Below, piece after piece: positions 1 to 9,172 of a stretch of 64,000 nucleotides of DNA. The stretch is from contig NZ_JAKNUT010000002.1 in the NCBI RefSeq assembly GCF_023155855.1, positions 372,001-436,000 on the forward strand, written 5' to 3'. This DNA is from Microbacterium aoyamense (GTDB taxonomy: Bacteria; Actinomycetota; Actinomycetes; Actinomycetales; Microbacteriaceae). The notes under the pieces were generated by a model. That model saw only the letters and a list, made by a program, of their open reading frames with translations, had not been told where the DNA came from and ran no database searches. The position numbers were made by a program, and so were the translations under genes. Within the stretch, counting starts at the first letter, position 1, and every line of letters begins with the position of its first letter.

Positions 1-205
1 CGCGGGCTCGATCGGCATCGATGCCGAGCCCGGCTGGGTGGGTTCGACGTTCGATCCGGGATCGGCGGGCGGCACGGGTTGGGACGGAGGCCCCGGCGGG
101 CTCGACGGCGGCGGCCATGACGGCGGCGGCTACGACGGTGGGGGATTCGGCGGGTTCGACGGGGGTGGCTTCGGCGGCGGGTTCGACGGCGGCGGAGGCA
201 TGTGA
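1..205 (+). CDS. C-terminal Gly-rich tail of a protein truncated by the window edge
   Basis: An open frame enters from the left edge (codons in phase with position 2) and stops at TGA 203-205. The visible 67 residues are dominated by Gly with regularly spaced Asp, Phe, His and Tyr (repeats such as GGGYDGGGFGGFDGGG) and end GGGM. Such tails are common at the C-terminus of membrane proteins of the DUF2207 and TPM-domain types, but the domain that would identify the protein lies outside the window. What is seen is only the tail; the family is an inference. Confidence 0.6.
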   Translation, partial: AGSIGIDAEPGWVGSTFDPGSAGGTGWDGGPGGLDGGGHDGGGYDGGGFGGFDGGGFGGGFDGGGGM

Positions 206-303
206 CGTCGTCGCGATACAGCCGCGATACGTCGTGTTCACATCGCGTCGGTAGCCTCGCGCCATGACCTGAGCACCACCTCTACTCCGGGGGGAGCACC
301 GCC

Positions 304-402
304 ATGGCACGCAGAACCGATGGATCGGCCGTCTTCGACGACGGCGATTGGGACGATTTCGCGATGGGCGACTTCGAGTCGGGCGACGACGACGTCCACT
401 GA
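304..402 (+). CDS. Possible small acidic protein (32 aa)
   Basis: A 33-codon frame starts at ATG 304 behind a purine-rich GGGGGGAG about 7 nt upstream and ends at TGA 400-402. The peptide is strongly acidic and aromatic, with the repeating pattern DDGDWDDFAMGDFESGDDD after a basic start (MARRTDG). It stands alone between the Gly-rich protein and uvrB. I do not recognise a family. The good ribosome binding site and biased composition favour a real gene, but the frame is short enough to be chance. Confidence 0.45.
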   Translation: MARRTDGSAVFDDGDWDDFAMGDFESGDDDVH

Positions 403-451
403 GCGGGCGTGCGCTCTGAGCGGATTCGGGCGCCGTGTCGGCGGCCGCGTC

Positions 452-457
452 TAGCCT
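452..457 (+). promoter_or_regulatory. -10 box of uvrB (leaderless)
   Basis: TAGCCT ends 6 nt before the uvrB GTG start, so transcription would begin at or next to the start codon. No Shine-Dalgarno sequence is visible. Confidence 0.55.
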
Positions 458-463
458 GGAACG

Positions 464-2542
464 GTGCAGACCACACGTTCCGTCCGGCCGTTCGAAGTCG
501 TGAGCGAATACGAGCCCTCGGGCGACCAGCCTCATGCGATCGCCGACCTCGCAGCGCGCATCAACGCGGGTGAGACCGACGTCGTGCTCCTGGGTGCGAC
601 CGGCACCGGCAAGTCCGCCACGACCGCATGGCTCGTCGAGGCGGTGCAGCGGCCGACCCTCGTGCTCGCCCACAACAAGACGCTGGCCGCTCAGCTCGCG
701 AACGAGTTCCGCGAGCTCATGCCGCACAACGCCGTCGAGTATTTCGTGAGCTATTACGACTACTACCAGCCCGAGGCGTATGTGCCCCAGACCGACACCT
801 TCATCGAGAAGGACTCGTCGATCAACGCCGAGGTCGAGCGGCTGCGGCACTCCACGACGAACTCGCTCCTGTCGCGCCGTGACGTCATCGTCGTCTCGAC
901 GGTGTCGTGCATCTACGGCCTCGGCTCGCCCGAAGAGTACCTGCGGGCGATGGTCGCCCTTCAGGTGGGGGAGCGCTACGATCGCGACGCGCTCATCCGC
1001 AAATTCATCGCGATGCAGTACAACCGCAACGACGTGGACTTCTCGCGCGGCAACTTCCGCGTGCGCGGTGACACGATCGAGATCATTCCCGTGTACGAGG
1101 AGTACGCGATCCGCGTCGAGCTGTTCGGCGACGAGATCGAGGCGCTGTACATGCTGCATCCGCTCACCGGCGACGTCGTCCAGCGACTCGACTCGGTGCC
1201 GATCTTCCCCGCAACGCACTACGCGGCGGGTACCGAGACGGTGCAGCGGGCGATCGGCACGATCGAGACCGAGCTCGAGGAGCGGTTGAAAGAACTCGAG
1301 TCGCAGAACAAGCTGCTCGAGGCGCAGCGACTGCGCATGCGCACGACGTTCGACCTCGAGATGCTGCAGCAGCTCGGCTTCTGCTCGGGCATCGAGAACT
1401 ACTCGCGCCACCTCGACGGGCGCGCAGCCGGTGAGCCTCCGCACACGCTCCTGGACTTCTTCCCCGACGACTTCCTGATGGTGATCGACGAGTCCCACGC
1501 GACCGTTCCCCAGATCGGTGCGATGTACGAGGGGGATGCCTCGCGCAAGCGCACGCTCGTCGAGCACGGGTTCCGCCTGCCGAGTGCGATGGACAACCGA
1601 CCGCTCCGGTGGGACGAGTTCAAGGATCGAATCGGCCAGACGGTGTACCTCTCGGCCACACCCGGGCGGTACGAGATGGGCATCGCCGACGGGGTGGTCG
1701 AGCAGATCATCCGCCCGACGGGCCTGGTCGACCCGCAGATCATCGTCAAGCCGTCCAAGGGCCAGATCGACGATCTGCTCGAAGAGATCCGCATCCGCGC
1801 CGGTCGTGACGAGCGGGTGCTCGTCACGACACTGACGAAGAAGATGGCCGAAGAGCTCACCGACTTCCTCGGCGAGCACGGTGTGCGGGTGCGCTACCTG
1901 CACTCCGACGTCGACACGCTCCGTCGCGTCGAGCTGCTGAGCGAGCTGCGCGCGGGCGTCTACGACGTGCTCGTCGGCATCAACCTGCTCCGCGAGGGTC
2001 TCGACCTGCCCGAAGTCTCGCTCGTCGCGATCCTCGACGCCGACAAAGAGGGGTTCCTCCGTTCGGGTACGTCGCTCATCCAGACGATCGGCCGTGCGGC
2101 CCGCAACGTCTCGGGCGAGGTCCACATGTACGCCGATTCGGTGACCGACTCGATGCGCAACGCGATCGACGAGACCGATCGCCGGCGCGAGAAGCAGATC
2201 GCCTACAACAAGGAGAAGGGCATCGATCCGCAGCCGCTGCGCAAGCGGATCGCCGACATCACCGATGCCCTCGCCCGCGAGGGAGCCGATACCGAGAAGA
2301 TGCTGTCGCGCGCGTCCGCGAAGACCAAGAGCGGCAAAGGCAAGTCGCCCACGCCGAGCCTGCGCCGCGAGGGCATCGCGGCCGAGGGCGCGGAACAGCT
2401 CGAGGCCACGATCGCCGACCTCACGACGCAGATGCTGTCGGCGGCGGGCGAGCTCAAGTTCGAGCTCGCCGGGCGCCTCCGCGACGAGGTTCAGGACCTC
2501 AAGAAGGAGCTCCGCGCCATGGAGCGTGCGGGCCACGCCTGA
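464..2542 (+). CDS. uvrB: UvrABC excinuclease subunit B
   Basis: Damage-verifying helicase-like subunit of nucleotide excision repair; it receives damaged DNA from UvrA and recruits UvrC. The 692-residue length is normal. The Walker A motif GATGTGKS is at residues 44-51. It is followed by the Tyr-rich beta-hairpin ([10 protein letters not shown]) that inserts between strands, a DESH Walker B box, the helicase motifs ending in QTIGRAARN, and a C-terminal UVR helix pair that contacts UvrC. The GTG at 464 is preferred because a TAGCCT -10 box lies 6 nt upstream and the N-terminus ([16 protein letters not shown]) matches the family. uvrA and uvrC follow about 4 kb downstream. Confidence 0.98.
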   Translation: MQTTRSVRPFEVVSEYEPSGDQPHAIADLAARINAGETDVVLLGATGTGKSATTAWLVEAVQRPTLVLAHNKTLAAQLANEFRELMPHNAVEYFVSYYDYYQPEAYVPQTDTFIEKDSSINAEVERLRHSTTNSLLSRRDVIVVSTVSCIYGLGSPEEYLRAMVALQVGERYDRDALIRKFIAMQYNRNDVDFSRGNFRVRGDTIEIIPVYEEYAIRVELFGDEIEALYMLHPLTGDVVQRLDSVPIFPATHYAAGTETVQRAIGTIETELEERLKELESQNKLLEAQRLRMRTTFDLEMLQQLGFCSGIENYSRHLDGRAAGEPPHTLLDFFPDDFLMVIDESHATVPQIGAMYEGDASRKRTLVEHGFRLPSAMDNRPLRWDEFKDRIGQTVYLSATPGRYEMGIADGVVEQIIRPTGLVDPQIIVKPSKGQIDDLLEEIRIRAGRDERVLVTTLTKKMAEELTDFLGEHGVRVRYLHSDVDTLRRVELLSELRAGVYDVLVGINLLREGLDLPEVSLVAILDADKEGFLRSGTSLIQTIGRAARNVSGEVHMYADSVTDSMRNAIDETDRRREKQIAYNKEKGIDPQPLRKRIADITDALAREGADTEKMLSRASAKTKSGKGKSPTPSLRREGIAAEGAEQLEATIADLTTQMLSAAGELKFELAGRLRDEVQDLKKELRAMERAGHA

Positions 2543-2557
2543 CGGCGCGGCGCCCGA

Positions 2558-2815
2558 TCACGGGCAGTGCATGAGCGGCTTCGGCCCGGAACGGTCGAAC
2601 GTGTGCGCCGACATGGCCGCGCCGCATAGGGGGCAGGGGCGCTCGGTGCGCACGGGCTCGGGCGTCGTCTCGTAGGGGCCGACCGCCGCGGGGCCGGCCA
2701 GACGGATGAGCCTTGCGTTCAGGTAGGCGTACCAGCCACCCGCCGCGCGTACGCGCTCGCGCAGCGAGCCGGTCCCTTTCGGTGAGCCGTCGGCCGAGGC
2801 ATCCATTCGCTCCAT
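2558..2815 (-). CDS. Small zinc-ribbon protein divergent from an OhrR-type regulator
   Basis: An 85-residue hypothetical protein. The C-terminal third carries CPLCG (Cys61, Cys64) and a terminal HC pair (His83, Cys84), with His71 between, which resembles a zinc ribbon. The N-terminal half holds a WYAYLNARLIRL helix. I chose the second of two in-frame ATGs (2815, not 2821) because TACACT then sits 7 nt upstream as a leaderless -10 box. That box lies inside the palindrome at 2821-2832, so the gene is probably controlled by the divergent regulator. Its function is unknown. The stop lies 15 nt from the uvrB stop, tail to tail. Confidence 0.7.
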   Translation of the reverse strand: MERMDASADGSPKGTGSLRERVRAAGGWYAYLNARLIRLAGPAAVGPYETTPEPVRTERPCPLCGAAMSAHTFDRSGPKPLMHCP

Positions 2816-2820
2816 GGTCA

Positions 2821-2832
2821 TTAGTGTACTAA
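2821..2832. promoter_or_regulatory. Operator-like palindrome between the zinc-ribbon gene and the OhrR-type gene
   Basis: TTAGT-GT-ACTAA is a perfect 5+5 inverted repeat. On the minus strand it contains TACACT, a -10 box for the zinc-ribbon gene. On the plus strand it covers the -35 position, 17 nt before TAGGAT 2846-2851, the -10 box of the regulator. One bound MarR-type dimer could therefore silence both genes. Confidence 0.5.
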
Positions 2833-2845
2833 CGATTCGTGCCGA

Positions 2846-2851
2846 TAGGAT
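2846..2851 (+). promoter_or_regulatory. -10 box of the OhrR-type regulator (leaderless)
   Basis: TAGGAT ends 7 nt before ATG 2859. The matching -35 position (2823-2828) falls inside the 2821-2832 palindrome. Confidence 0.5.
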
Positions 2852-2858
2852 GCTCCGC

Positions 2859-3299
2859 ATGAGCGACGACGATCTGCTGCGGCTCGAGAACCAGTTGTGC
2901 TTCGCCGTCGTGACCGCTGCGCGGAACGTCGTGGCCGTCTATCGGCCGGTGCTCGAGCCGTTGGGGCTGACGCATCCGCAGTACCTCGTCATGCTCGCAC
3001 TGTGGGAGAGCTCGCCCCGCGCGCTCGGTGAACTTGCGGACGAACTCGCCATGGAGCCCGCGACGCTCAGCCCGCTGGTCAAGCGGCTCGAGGCGCAAGG
3101 CAGGGTCACGCGCTCCCGACGGGCGACGGACGAGCGCGTGCTCGACATCGGGCTGACCGACGAGGGCCGGGCGCTGCGCTCGGACGCGCTCGATGTGCCG
3201 CGGCGGATCATGGCGAGCACGGGTCTCGATGCGGCTGAAATCGCGCGCCTGCGCGATGCGCTGTCGCGCTTCGCGGGCGGCACGACCCGCTCCACGTGA
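2859..3299 (+). CDS. MarR/OhrR-family transcriptional regulator
   Basis: A 146-residue winged-helix repressor of the MarR family. Its N-terminus ENQLCFAVVTAAR places Cys14 where OhrR proteins carry their peroxide-sensing cysteine. The helix-turn-helix (LGELADELAMEPATLSPLVKRLEAQG) and the wing (RATDERVLDIGLTDEG) follow. OhrR usually controls the organic hydroperoxide reductase ohr; no ohr gene is in this window, and the divergent partner is a zinc-ribbon protein. ATG 2859 is preferred over the in-frame ATG 2850, which overlaps the TAGGAT -10 box. Autoregulation through the 2821-2832 palindrome is likely but inferred. Confidence 0.88.
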   Translation: MSDDDLLRLENQLCFAVVTAARNVVAVYRPVLEPLGLTHPQYLVMLALWESSPRALGELADELAMEPATLSPLVKRLEAQGRVTRSRRATDERVLDIGLTDEGRALRSDALDVPRRIMASTGLDAAEIARLRDALSRFAGGTTRST

Positions 3300-3383
3300 C
3301 GCCGACGCGACCGCTCTGTCTCGGTTGCGTTGCCGTTCGATGAACTCCTTCTCATGTTCCTGGGTGGATTCCCGGCGGAATCA

Positions 3384-3389
3384 TAGGCT
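3384..3389 (+). promoter_or_regulatory. -10 box of the 5'-nucleotidase gene
   Basis: TAGGCT lies 74 nt before the ATG, giving a leader of about 65 nt with an AGAGGA ribosome binding site. Confidence 0.4.
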
Positions 3390-3463
3390 CGAACGTGCGC
3401 ACGGCGGCGCGACATGATCGAGCCCCCGACGCGTCCCCATCGGTCAGAACTCAGAGGAATCCC

Positions 3464-6103
3464 ATGCGATCTCGGTCACACCCCGACCACGTGTCATCCC
3501 CCACTCGCCGTCGCGTCGCCGCTCTTGCGGCGGCGACAGTCGCGGCCCTCGGTGCCAGCGTTCTCGCGGCCGCTCCCGCTCAGGCGGCGACGACCGAGAT
3601 CCAGATCATCGCGACGAACGACTTCCACGGCCGCATCCTCGCCGACGGTGCCAACGCCGCCGGCGCCGCCGTGCTCTCGGGTGCGGTGAAGCACCTGCGG
3701 GCGACGAACCCCAACACGATCTTCGCCGCGGCGGGCGACCTCATCGGCGCGTCGACGTTCGAGTCGTTCATCGCGAACGACAAGCCGACGATCGACGCGC
3801 TCAACGCCGCCGGACTGGATGTCTCGGCGGTCGGCAACCACGAGCTCGACCAGGGCTATGACGACCTGATCAACCGCGTCATGGACCCGACCGACCCCGA
3901 GGGCGGCGCGCAGTGGCAGTACATCGCGGCCAACCTCAAGGTCCGCGCTACCGGAAACCCCGCCGTCCCGGCGACGTGGATCGAAGAGCGCGGCGGAGTG
4001 CAGGTCGGATTCGTCGGAGCCGTGACCGAGGAGCTCCCCGCCCTCGTGAGCCCGGGTGGCATCGCCGACATCGAGGTGACGTCGATCGTCGACTCGGTCA
4101 ACGCCGAAGCGACGAAGCTCGTGAACGACGAGGGCGCCGACCTCGTCGTCATGCTCGTCCATGAGGGTGCGCCCAGCACGGACTGCACGGCGATGAACCA
4201 GGGCACCGGCGCGTGGGCCAACATCGTCAACAACGTGTCGGCCGACGTCGACGCGATCGTGTCGGGTCACACGCATCTCGCCTACAACTGCGAGTTCCCC
4301 GTCGCGGCGTGGGCCGACAAGGCGGTCAAGAATCGTCCGGTCGTCTCGGCCGGCCAGTACGGGACGAACCTCAACAAGCTCACCTTCACCGTCACCGACG
4401 GAGAGGTCGCGGCCAAGACGCAGTCGATCATCACGCTGACCGACGGCACTCACAAGGCGGATCCCGATGTCGCAGCCATCGTCGAGAAGGCGCGGGTCGA
4501 GGCCGACATCCTCGGAGCCGAGCCGCTCGGTCAGATCGGGGCGGCGTTCAATCGTGCGCAGCTGAGCAGCATCAACTCCACCACCGGGCTTCCCAACGAG
4601 AACCGCGGCGGAGAGTCGACGCTCGGCAACCTGGTCGCCGAAGTCCAGCGCTGGGCGACCGAGGAGCCGGAGTCGGGCGCGGCGCAGATCGCGTTCATGA
4701 ACCCGGGCGGCCTGCGCGCCGACATGGTGGGCACGAACCCCGGCGACGATTCGTACCCGCGCACGCTGACGTACAAGCAGGCCGCGGTCGTGCAGCCGTT
4801 CGCGAACACGCTCGTCAACCTGCAGCTCACCGGCGCGCAGATCAAGACGGTGCTCGAACAGCAGTGGCAGCGCGATGCTTTCAACGCGCTGCCGACGCGG
4901 CCGTTCCTGCGGTTGGGCGTGTCCGACGGGTTCGAGTACACCTACTCGCAGGCGACCGTCACCGAGACGCAGCTCGACAACCCGAACACCGCGGCGAACG
5001 AGGCGGGCCTGACCTACTCGGCGCCGAAGGGCACCATCACGAGCATGACGCTGAACGGCGAGCCGATCGATCCGGCGGCGACGTACTCCGTCACGGTCAA
5101 CTCGTTCCTCTCGACGGGTGGCGACAACTTCCGGGAGCTCGCGAACGGCACCGGCAAGCGCGACACCGGCAAGATCGACCTGACGGCGATGGTGGATTAC
5201 ATGGATGCCTTCGCGGCGACCACTCCGCTCACGGCGGATTACGCGCAGCGCGCCGTCGAGGTCGCCTTCCCCGCCGATGCCCCGGCATCGTACGAGGCAG
5301 GCGCGACCGTCGCGTTCGACGTCAAGTCGTGGACGATGTCCACCGCAGCCGACGTCAAGGACACGAACGTCGACGTATCGCTCGGGAATCGCTCGCTGGG
5401 CAGCTTCCCGCTCGACAACTCGATCGGCACCGCGGTGTACGACGACTACGGCACCGCCTCGATCTCGGTCGATCTGCCGGCGAACGTGCCCTTCGGCGCA
5501 GCCGTCCTGACGCTCTCGGGCGCTGAGACGGGCACCGAGGTGACGGTGCCGATCACGATCGCCGACGCGACGGCACCGACCGTGACGGTCAAGCCCGCTT
5601 CGCAGGGCGTCGACGGCGTGTACAAGCGCGTCTCGTTCGCCTTCGCCGACACGGGCAAGCTCGACAAGCTGACGATCAACGGAGTCGAGACCGACCTCCC
5701 CGACGCGCGGCGGGCCTCGCTGAACGGTGTGAAGCCGGGCGTGTACGGCGCGAAGTACGGCGCGAACGAGCTGAAGGTCTACGACGCGTCGGGCAACGTC
5801 GCGACGCTGGCCTTCGTCCTCGACGACGTGTCGCCGACGATCACGGTCAAGAGCGGTGAGAGCTTCACGGTCGGAACCGCGTCGCGCGGGTACGAGAAGG
5901 TCTCGTTCAAGCTGTACGACCAGTACAAGATCGACAAGATCACGCTCAACGGCACCGAGAAGAACCTGACCGATAACGCGTGGTCGGATCTCAACTTCGT
6001 GAAGCCGGGCTCCTTCGGCGCGAAGGCCGGCGCGAACGTGCTCAAGGTCTACGACGTGCTCGGCAACGTCACGACGCTGCGGTTCAAGCTCGTCGCGCCG
6101 TAG
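3464..6103 (+). CDS. Secreted bifunctional metallophosphatase/5'-nucleotidase
   Basis: An 879-residue exported phosphoesterase expected to hydrolyse extracellular nucleotides (UshA/YfkN type). A signal peptide with twin Arg-rich start and an Ala-rich core ends near APAQA at residue 41. The metallophosphatase domain shows the metal ligands NDFHGR (Asp53, His55), GD at 91-92, GNHEL (Asn125, His126) and GHTH. The 5'-nucleotidase C domain follows (NPGGLRADM, NSFLSTGGDNF). Residues 703-788 and 789-879 are two related beta-rich repeats, each containing KVSF/RVSF and LKVYD. There is no LPXTG anchor. ATG 3464 has an AGAGGA site and gives the signal peptide directly. A strong hairpin follows the stop. 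Confidence 0.93.
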   Translation: MRSRSHPDHVSSPTRRRVAALAAATVAALGASVLAAAPAQAATTEIQIIATNDFHGRILADGANAAGAAVLSGAVKHLRATNPNTIFAAAGDLIGASTFESFIANDKPTIDALNAAGLDVSAVGNHELDQGYDDLINRVMDPTDPEGGAQWQYIAANLKVRATGNPAVPATWIEERGGVQVGFVGAVTEELPALVSPGGIADIEVTSIVDSVNAEATKLVNDEGADLVVMLVHEGAPSTDCTAMNQGTGAWANIVNNVSADVDAIVSGHTHLAYNCEFPVAAWADKAVKNRPVVSAGQYGTNLNKLTFTVTDGEVAAKTQSIITLTDGTHKADPDVAAIVEKARVEADILGAEPLGQIGAAFNRAQLSSINSTTGLPNENRGGESTLGNLVAEVQRWATEEPESGAAQIAFMNPGGLRADMVGTNPGDDSYPRTLTYKQAAVVQPFANTLVNLQLTGAQIKTVLEQQWQRDAFNALPTRPFLRLGVSDGFEYTYSQATVTETQLDNPNTAANEAGLTYSAPKGTITSMTLNGEPIDPAATYSVTVNSFLSTGGDNFRELANGTGKRDTGKIDLTAMVDYMDAFAATTPLTADYAQRAVEVAFPADAPASYEAGATVAFDVKSWTMSTAADVKDTNVDVSLGNRSLGSFPLDNSIGTAVYDDYGTASISVDLPANVPFGAAVLTLSGAETGTEVTVPITIADATAPTVTVKPASQGVDGVYKRVSFAFADTGKLDKLTINGVETDLPDARRASLNGVKPGVYGAKYGANELKVYDASGNVATLAFVLDDVSPTITVKSGESFTVGTASRGYEKVSFKLYDQYKIDKITLNGTEKNLTDNAWSDLNFVKPGSFGAKAGANVLKVYDVLGNVTTLRFKLVAP

Positions 6104-6113
6104 GCGCCTGATG

Positions 6114-6157
6114 GACGATGGATGCCGCGGGGTCGAGGCCCCGCGGCATCCATCGTC
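6114..6157 (+). terminator. Terminator after the 5'-nucleotidase gene
   Basis: A perfect 19-bp stem GACGATGGATGCCGCGGGG with a 6-nt loop, starting 10 nt after the stop and followed by a short TT. Both arms contain the recurrent GGATGCC/GGCATCC heptamer. Confidence 0.8.
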
Positions 6158-6216
6158 TTCGGGTGACGCTTCGCGGCCCGCGAACACGAAGCGGATCCCA
6201 TGTCGGAGGCCCCACC

Positions 6217-6222
6217 TAAACT
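6217..6222 (+). promoter_or_regulatory. -10 box of uvrA (leaderless)
   Basis: TAAACT ends 6 nt before GTG 6229; no Shine-Dalgarno sequence is visible. No SOS (LexA) box of the GAAC-N4-GTTC type was recognised here. Confidence 0.55.
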
Positions 6223-6228
6223 TGTAAC

Positions 6229-9168
6229 GTGCCCATCGTTCCCGTCATCGCGCCCGGATTCCCGTCCTCCTCCGGGGGGCATGACACCCACCCTCGAGGC
6301 AACTCGAGTGGAACGCTCAGCGTTCGCGGTGCCCGCGTCCACAATCTCAAGAACGTCGACCTCGACATCCCGCGCGACTCGCTCGTCGTGTTCACGGGCC
6401 TGTCGGGCTCGGGCAAGTCGAGCCTCGCGTTCGACACGATCTTCGCCGAGGGCCAGCGCCGCTACGTCGAGTCCCTGAGCGCTTACGCGCGTCAGTTCCT
6501 GGGGCAGGTCGACCGCCCCGACGTCGACTTCATCGAGGGCCTCTCGCCCGCCGTCTCGATCGACCAGAAGTCCACGAACCGCAACCCGCGCTCGACCGTC
6601 GGCACGATCACCGAGATCTTCGACTACATGCGCCTCCTGTGGGCGCGCATCGGCGTGCCGCACTGTCCCGAGTGCGGCGAAGTGATCCAGCGCCAGACGG
6701 TGCAGCAGATCGCCGATCAGCTCATGGAGCTTCCGGAGCGCACGCGGTACCAGATCGTCGCGCCGATCGTCACTCAGAAGAAGGGCGAGTTCGTCGACCT
6801 CTTCAAAGAGCTCGGGGCCAAGGGCTACGCGCGCGCGATCGTCGACGGCGAGCTCATCCAGCTCGCCGAGCCGCCCGTGCTCAAGAAGAGCTACAAGCAC
6901 GACATCGCCGTCGTCGTCGACCGCCTCGTCGCCGCCGACGACATCCTGGGGCGCATCACCGACTCCGTCGAGACCGCGCTCGGCCTTGCAGGCGGCGTCG
7001 TGCAGGTGAACTTCGTCGACGAAGAGGGGGATGCCGCGTGGCAGTCGTTCTCCGAGAAGCTCGCGTGCCCCAACGGCCACCCGCTGCAGCTCACCGAGAT
7101 CGAGCCGCGCACGTTCTCGTTCAACGCGCCGTTCGGCGCCTGCCCCGCGTGCTCGGGTCTGGGCACCCGCATGTCGGTCGATCAGGAGCTCATGCTCGGC
7201 GACGAGGAGCTCTCGATCAGCGAGGGCGTGCTCATCCCCTGGACGACGCAGGGCAAGGGTCTCTTCCAGTACTACGAGCGCCTGCTCGAGGGCCTCGCCG
7301 CCGATCTGAACTTCTCGCTCGACACTCCGTGGAAGGACCTCCGGGTCGACGTGCAGGAGGCGGTTCTGCGCGGCGAGAACTACAAGGTCACGGTCAAGTG
7401 GAAGAACCGCTACGGCCGCGAGATGCGCTACTCGTCCGGCTTCGAGGGCGTCGTGCCCTACATCGAGCGCCAATACGTGCAGGCCGAGTCCGACACGCAG
7501 CGCCAGCGCTGGTCCGAGTACCTGCGCGAAGTGCCGTGTCCCGTGTGCGACGGCAACCGTCTCAAGCCCGAAGTGCTCGCAGTGCTCGTGCACGGGCATT
7601 CCATCGCGGATGCCTCGCGTCTGAGCCTCGCGGACGCGCACGCGTACTTCGCGAACCTCCAGCTCACCGACCGCGAGGCCAAGATCGCGGCGCAGGTGCT
7701 CCGCGAGATCCGCGCGCGCCTCGACTTCCTGCTGCAGGTCGGCCTGAACTACCTGAGCCTCAGCAGGTCGGCGGGCTCGCTCTCGGGCGGCGAGGCGCAG
7801 CGCATCCGGCTCGCGACGCAGATCGGCTCGGGACTCACGGGCGTGCTCTACGTGCTGGATGAGCCGTCGATCGGTCTGCACCAGCGCGACAACCGGCGCC
7901 TCATCGAGACGCTGCTCACGCTCCGCGATCTCGGCAACACCCTGATCGTCGTCGAGCACGACGAGGAGACGATCCACGCCTCCGACTGGATCGTCGACAT
8001 CGGCCCTCGTGCGGGCGTCGACGGCGGCGACGTCGTGCATTCGGGCCCGCTCGCCGAGCTGCTGACCGAACCACGGTCGATCACGGCCGACTATCTCGCC
8101 GGACGCCGTTCGATCGAGACGCCGAAGAAGCGGCGCAAGATCGACAGGAAGCGCCAGATCACGGTCGTCGGCGCGCGCGAGAACAACCTGAAGAACGTCA
8201 CCGTCGACTTCCCGCTCGGCGTCATGACGGCCGTGACCGGCGTCAGCGGCTCGGGCAAGTCGTCGCTCGTGAACGGCATCCTGTACGAAGTCCTCGCGAC
8301 CAAGCTCAACGGCGCGCGTCGCGTCGCGGGCAAGCACACGCGCGTGACGGGACTCGACAACCTCGACAAGGTCGTGCACGTCGACCAGGCGCCGATCGGC
8401 CGCACGCCGCGCTCGAACCCGGCGACCTACACGGGCGTCTTCGACCGCATCCGCACGCTCTTCAGCGAGACGACCGAGGCGAAGGTGCGCGGCTACCTGC
8501 CCGGGCGCTTCAGCTTCAACGTCAAGGGCGGCCGTTGCGAGGCGTGCTCGGGCGACGGCACGATCAAGATCGAGATGAACTTCCTCCCCGACGTCTACGT
8601 CGACTGCGAGGTCTGCCACGGCAAGCGCTACAACCGCGACACCCTCGCGGTGCACTACAAGGGCAAGAACATCGCCGAGGTGCTCGAGATGCCGATCTCC
8701 GAGGCGGCGGAGTTCTTCGAGCCGATCCAGGCGATCCACCGCTACCTCAAGACGCTCGTCGACGTGGGCCTGGGCTACGTGCGGCTCGGCCAGTCCGCCA
8801 CGACGCTCTCGGGCGGCGAGGCGCAGCGCGTCAAGCTCGCGACCGAGCTGCAGCGCCGCTCGAACGGCCGGTCGATCTACGTGCTCGACGAGCCGACGAC
8901 GGGTCTGCACTTCGAAGACGTCGCGCGCCTGCTCGAAGTGCTGAACGGCCTCGTCGACAAGGGCAACACCGTCATCGTGATCGAGCACAACCTCGACGTC
9001 ATCAAGTCCTCCGACTGGATCATCGACCTCGGCCCCGAGGGCGGGTCGGGCGGCGGCGAGATCATCGCGACGGGCACGCCCGAGCAGGTCGCGCAGGTGG
9101 AGGGCAGCCACACGGCGACCTTCCTGGCGGAGGTGCTCGGCACGCAGGCGGCCCGCAAGGCGGGCTGA
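6229..9168 (+). CDS. uvrA: UvrABC excinuclease subunit A
   Basis: Damage-sensing ATPase of nucleotide excision repair, which forms a dimer and loads UvrB. At 979 residues it is normal length with a slightly extended N-terminus. There are two ABC modules: Walker [10 protein letters not shown] at 57-65 and GVSGSGKS at 671-678, each with an LSGGEAQR signature. The C-terminal zinc module has CEAC (770, 773) and CEVC (793, 796); a CPEC pair and CPACSG occur in the N-terminal half. GTG 6229 is supported by the leaderless -10 box. uvrC follows after 4 nt, so the two are co-transcribed and give matched repair subunits. Confidence 0.98.
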   Translation: MPIVPVIAPGFPSSSGGHDTHPRGNSSGTLSVRGARVHNLKNVDLDIPRDSLVVFTGLSGSGKSSLAFDTIFAEGQRRYVESLSAYARQFLGQVDRPDVDFIEGLSPAVSIDQKSTNRNPRSTVGTITEIFDYMRLLWARIGVPHCPECGEVIQRQTVQQIADQLMELPERTRYQIVAPIVTQKKGEFVDLFKELGAKGYARAIVDGELIQLAEPPVLKKSYKHDIAVVVDRLVAADDILGRITDSVETALGLAGGVVQVNFVDEEGDAAWQSFSEKLACPNGHPLQLTEIEPRTFSFNAPFGACPACSGLGTRMSVDQELMLGDEELSISEGVLIPWTTQGKGLFQYYERLLEGLAADLNFSLDTPWKDLRVDVQEAVLRGENYKVTVKWKNRYGREMRYSSGFEGVVPYIERQYVQAESDTQRQRWSEYLREVPCPVCDGNRLKPEVLAVLVHGHSIADASRLSLADAHAYFANLQLTDREAKIAAQVLREIRARLDFLLQVGLNYLSLSRSAGSLSGGEAQRIRLATQIGSGLTGVLYVLDEPSIGLHQRDNRRLIETLLTLRDLGNTLIVVEHDEETIHASDWIVDIGPRAGVDGGDVVHSGPLAELLTEPRSITADYLAGRRSIETPKKRRKIDRKRQITVVGARENNLKNVTVDFPLGVMTAVTGVSGSGKSSLVNGILYEVLATKLNGARRVAGKHTRVTGLDNLDKVVHVDQAPIGRTPRSNPATYTGVFDRIRTLFSETTEAKVRGYLPGRFSFNVKGGRCEACSGDGTIKIEMNFLPDVYVDCEVCHGKRYNRDTLAVHYKGKNIAEVLEMPISEAAEFFEPIQAIHRYLKTLVDVGLGYVRLGQSATTLSGGEAQRVKLATELQRRSNGRSIYVLDEPTTGLHFEDVARLLEVLNGLVDKGNTVIVIEHNLDVIKSSDWIIDLGPEGGSGGGEIIATGTPEQVAQVEGSHTATFLAEVLGTQAARKAG

Positions 9169-9172
9169 GCGG

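Noticed and set aside
100..205. Simple GGC/GAC-rich repeats at the left edge
   Set aside because: They are the in-frame Gly-rich tail of a protein, not a DNA repeat element.
3494..6187. Very long open frame on the minus strand opposite the 5'-nucleotidase gene (about 900 codons)
   Set aside because: It is Arg/Asp/Val-rich, has no recognisable domain, and mirrors the third-position GC bias of the real gene.
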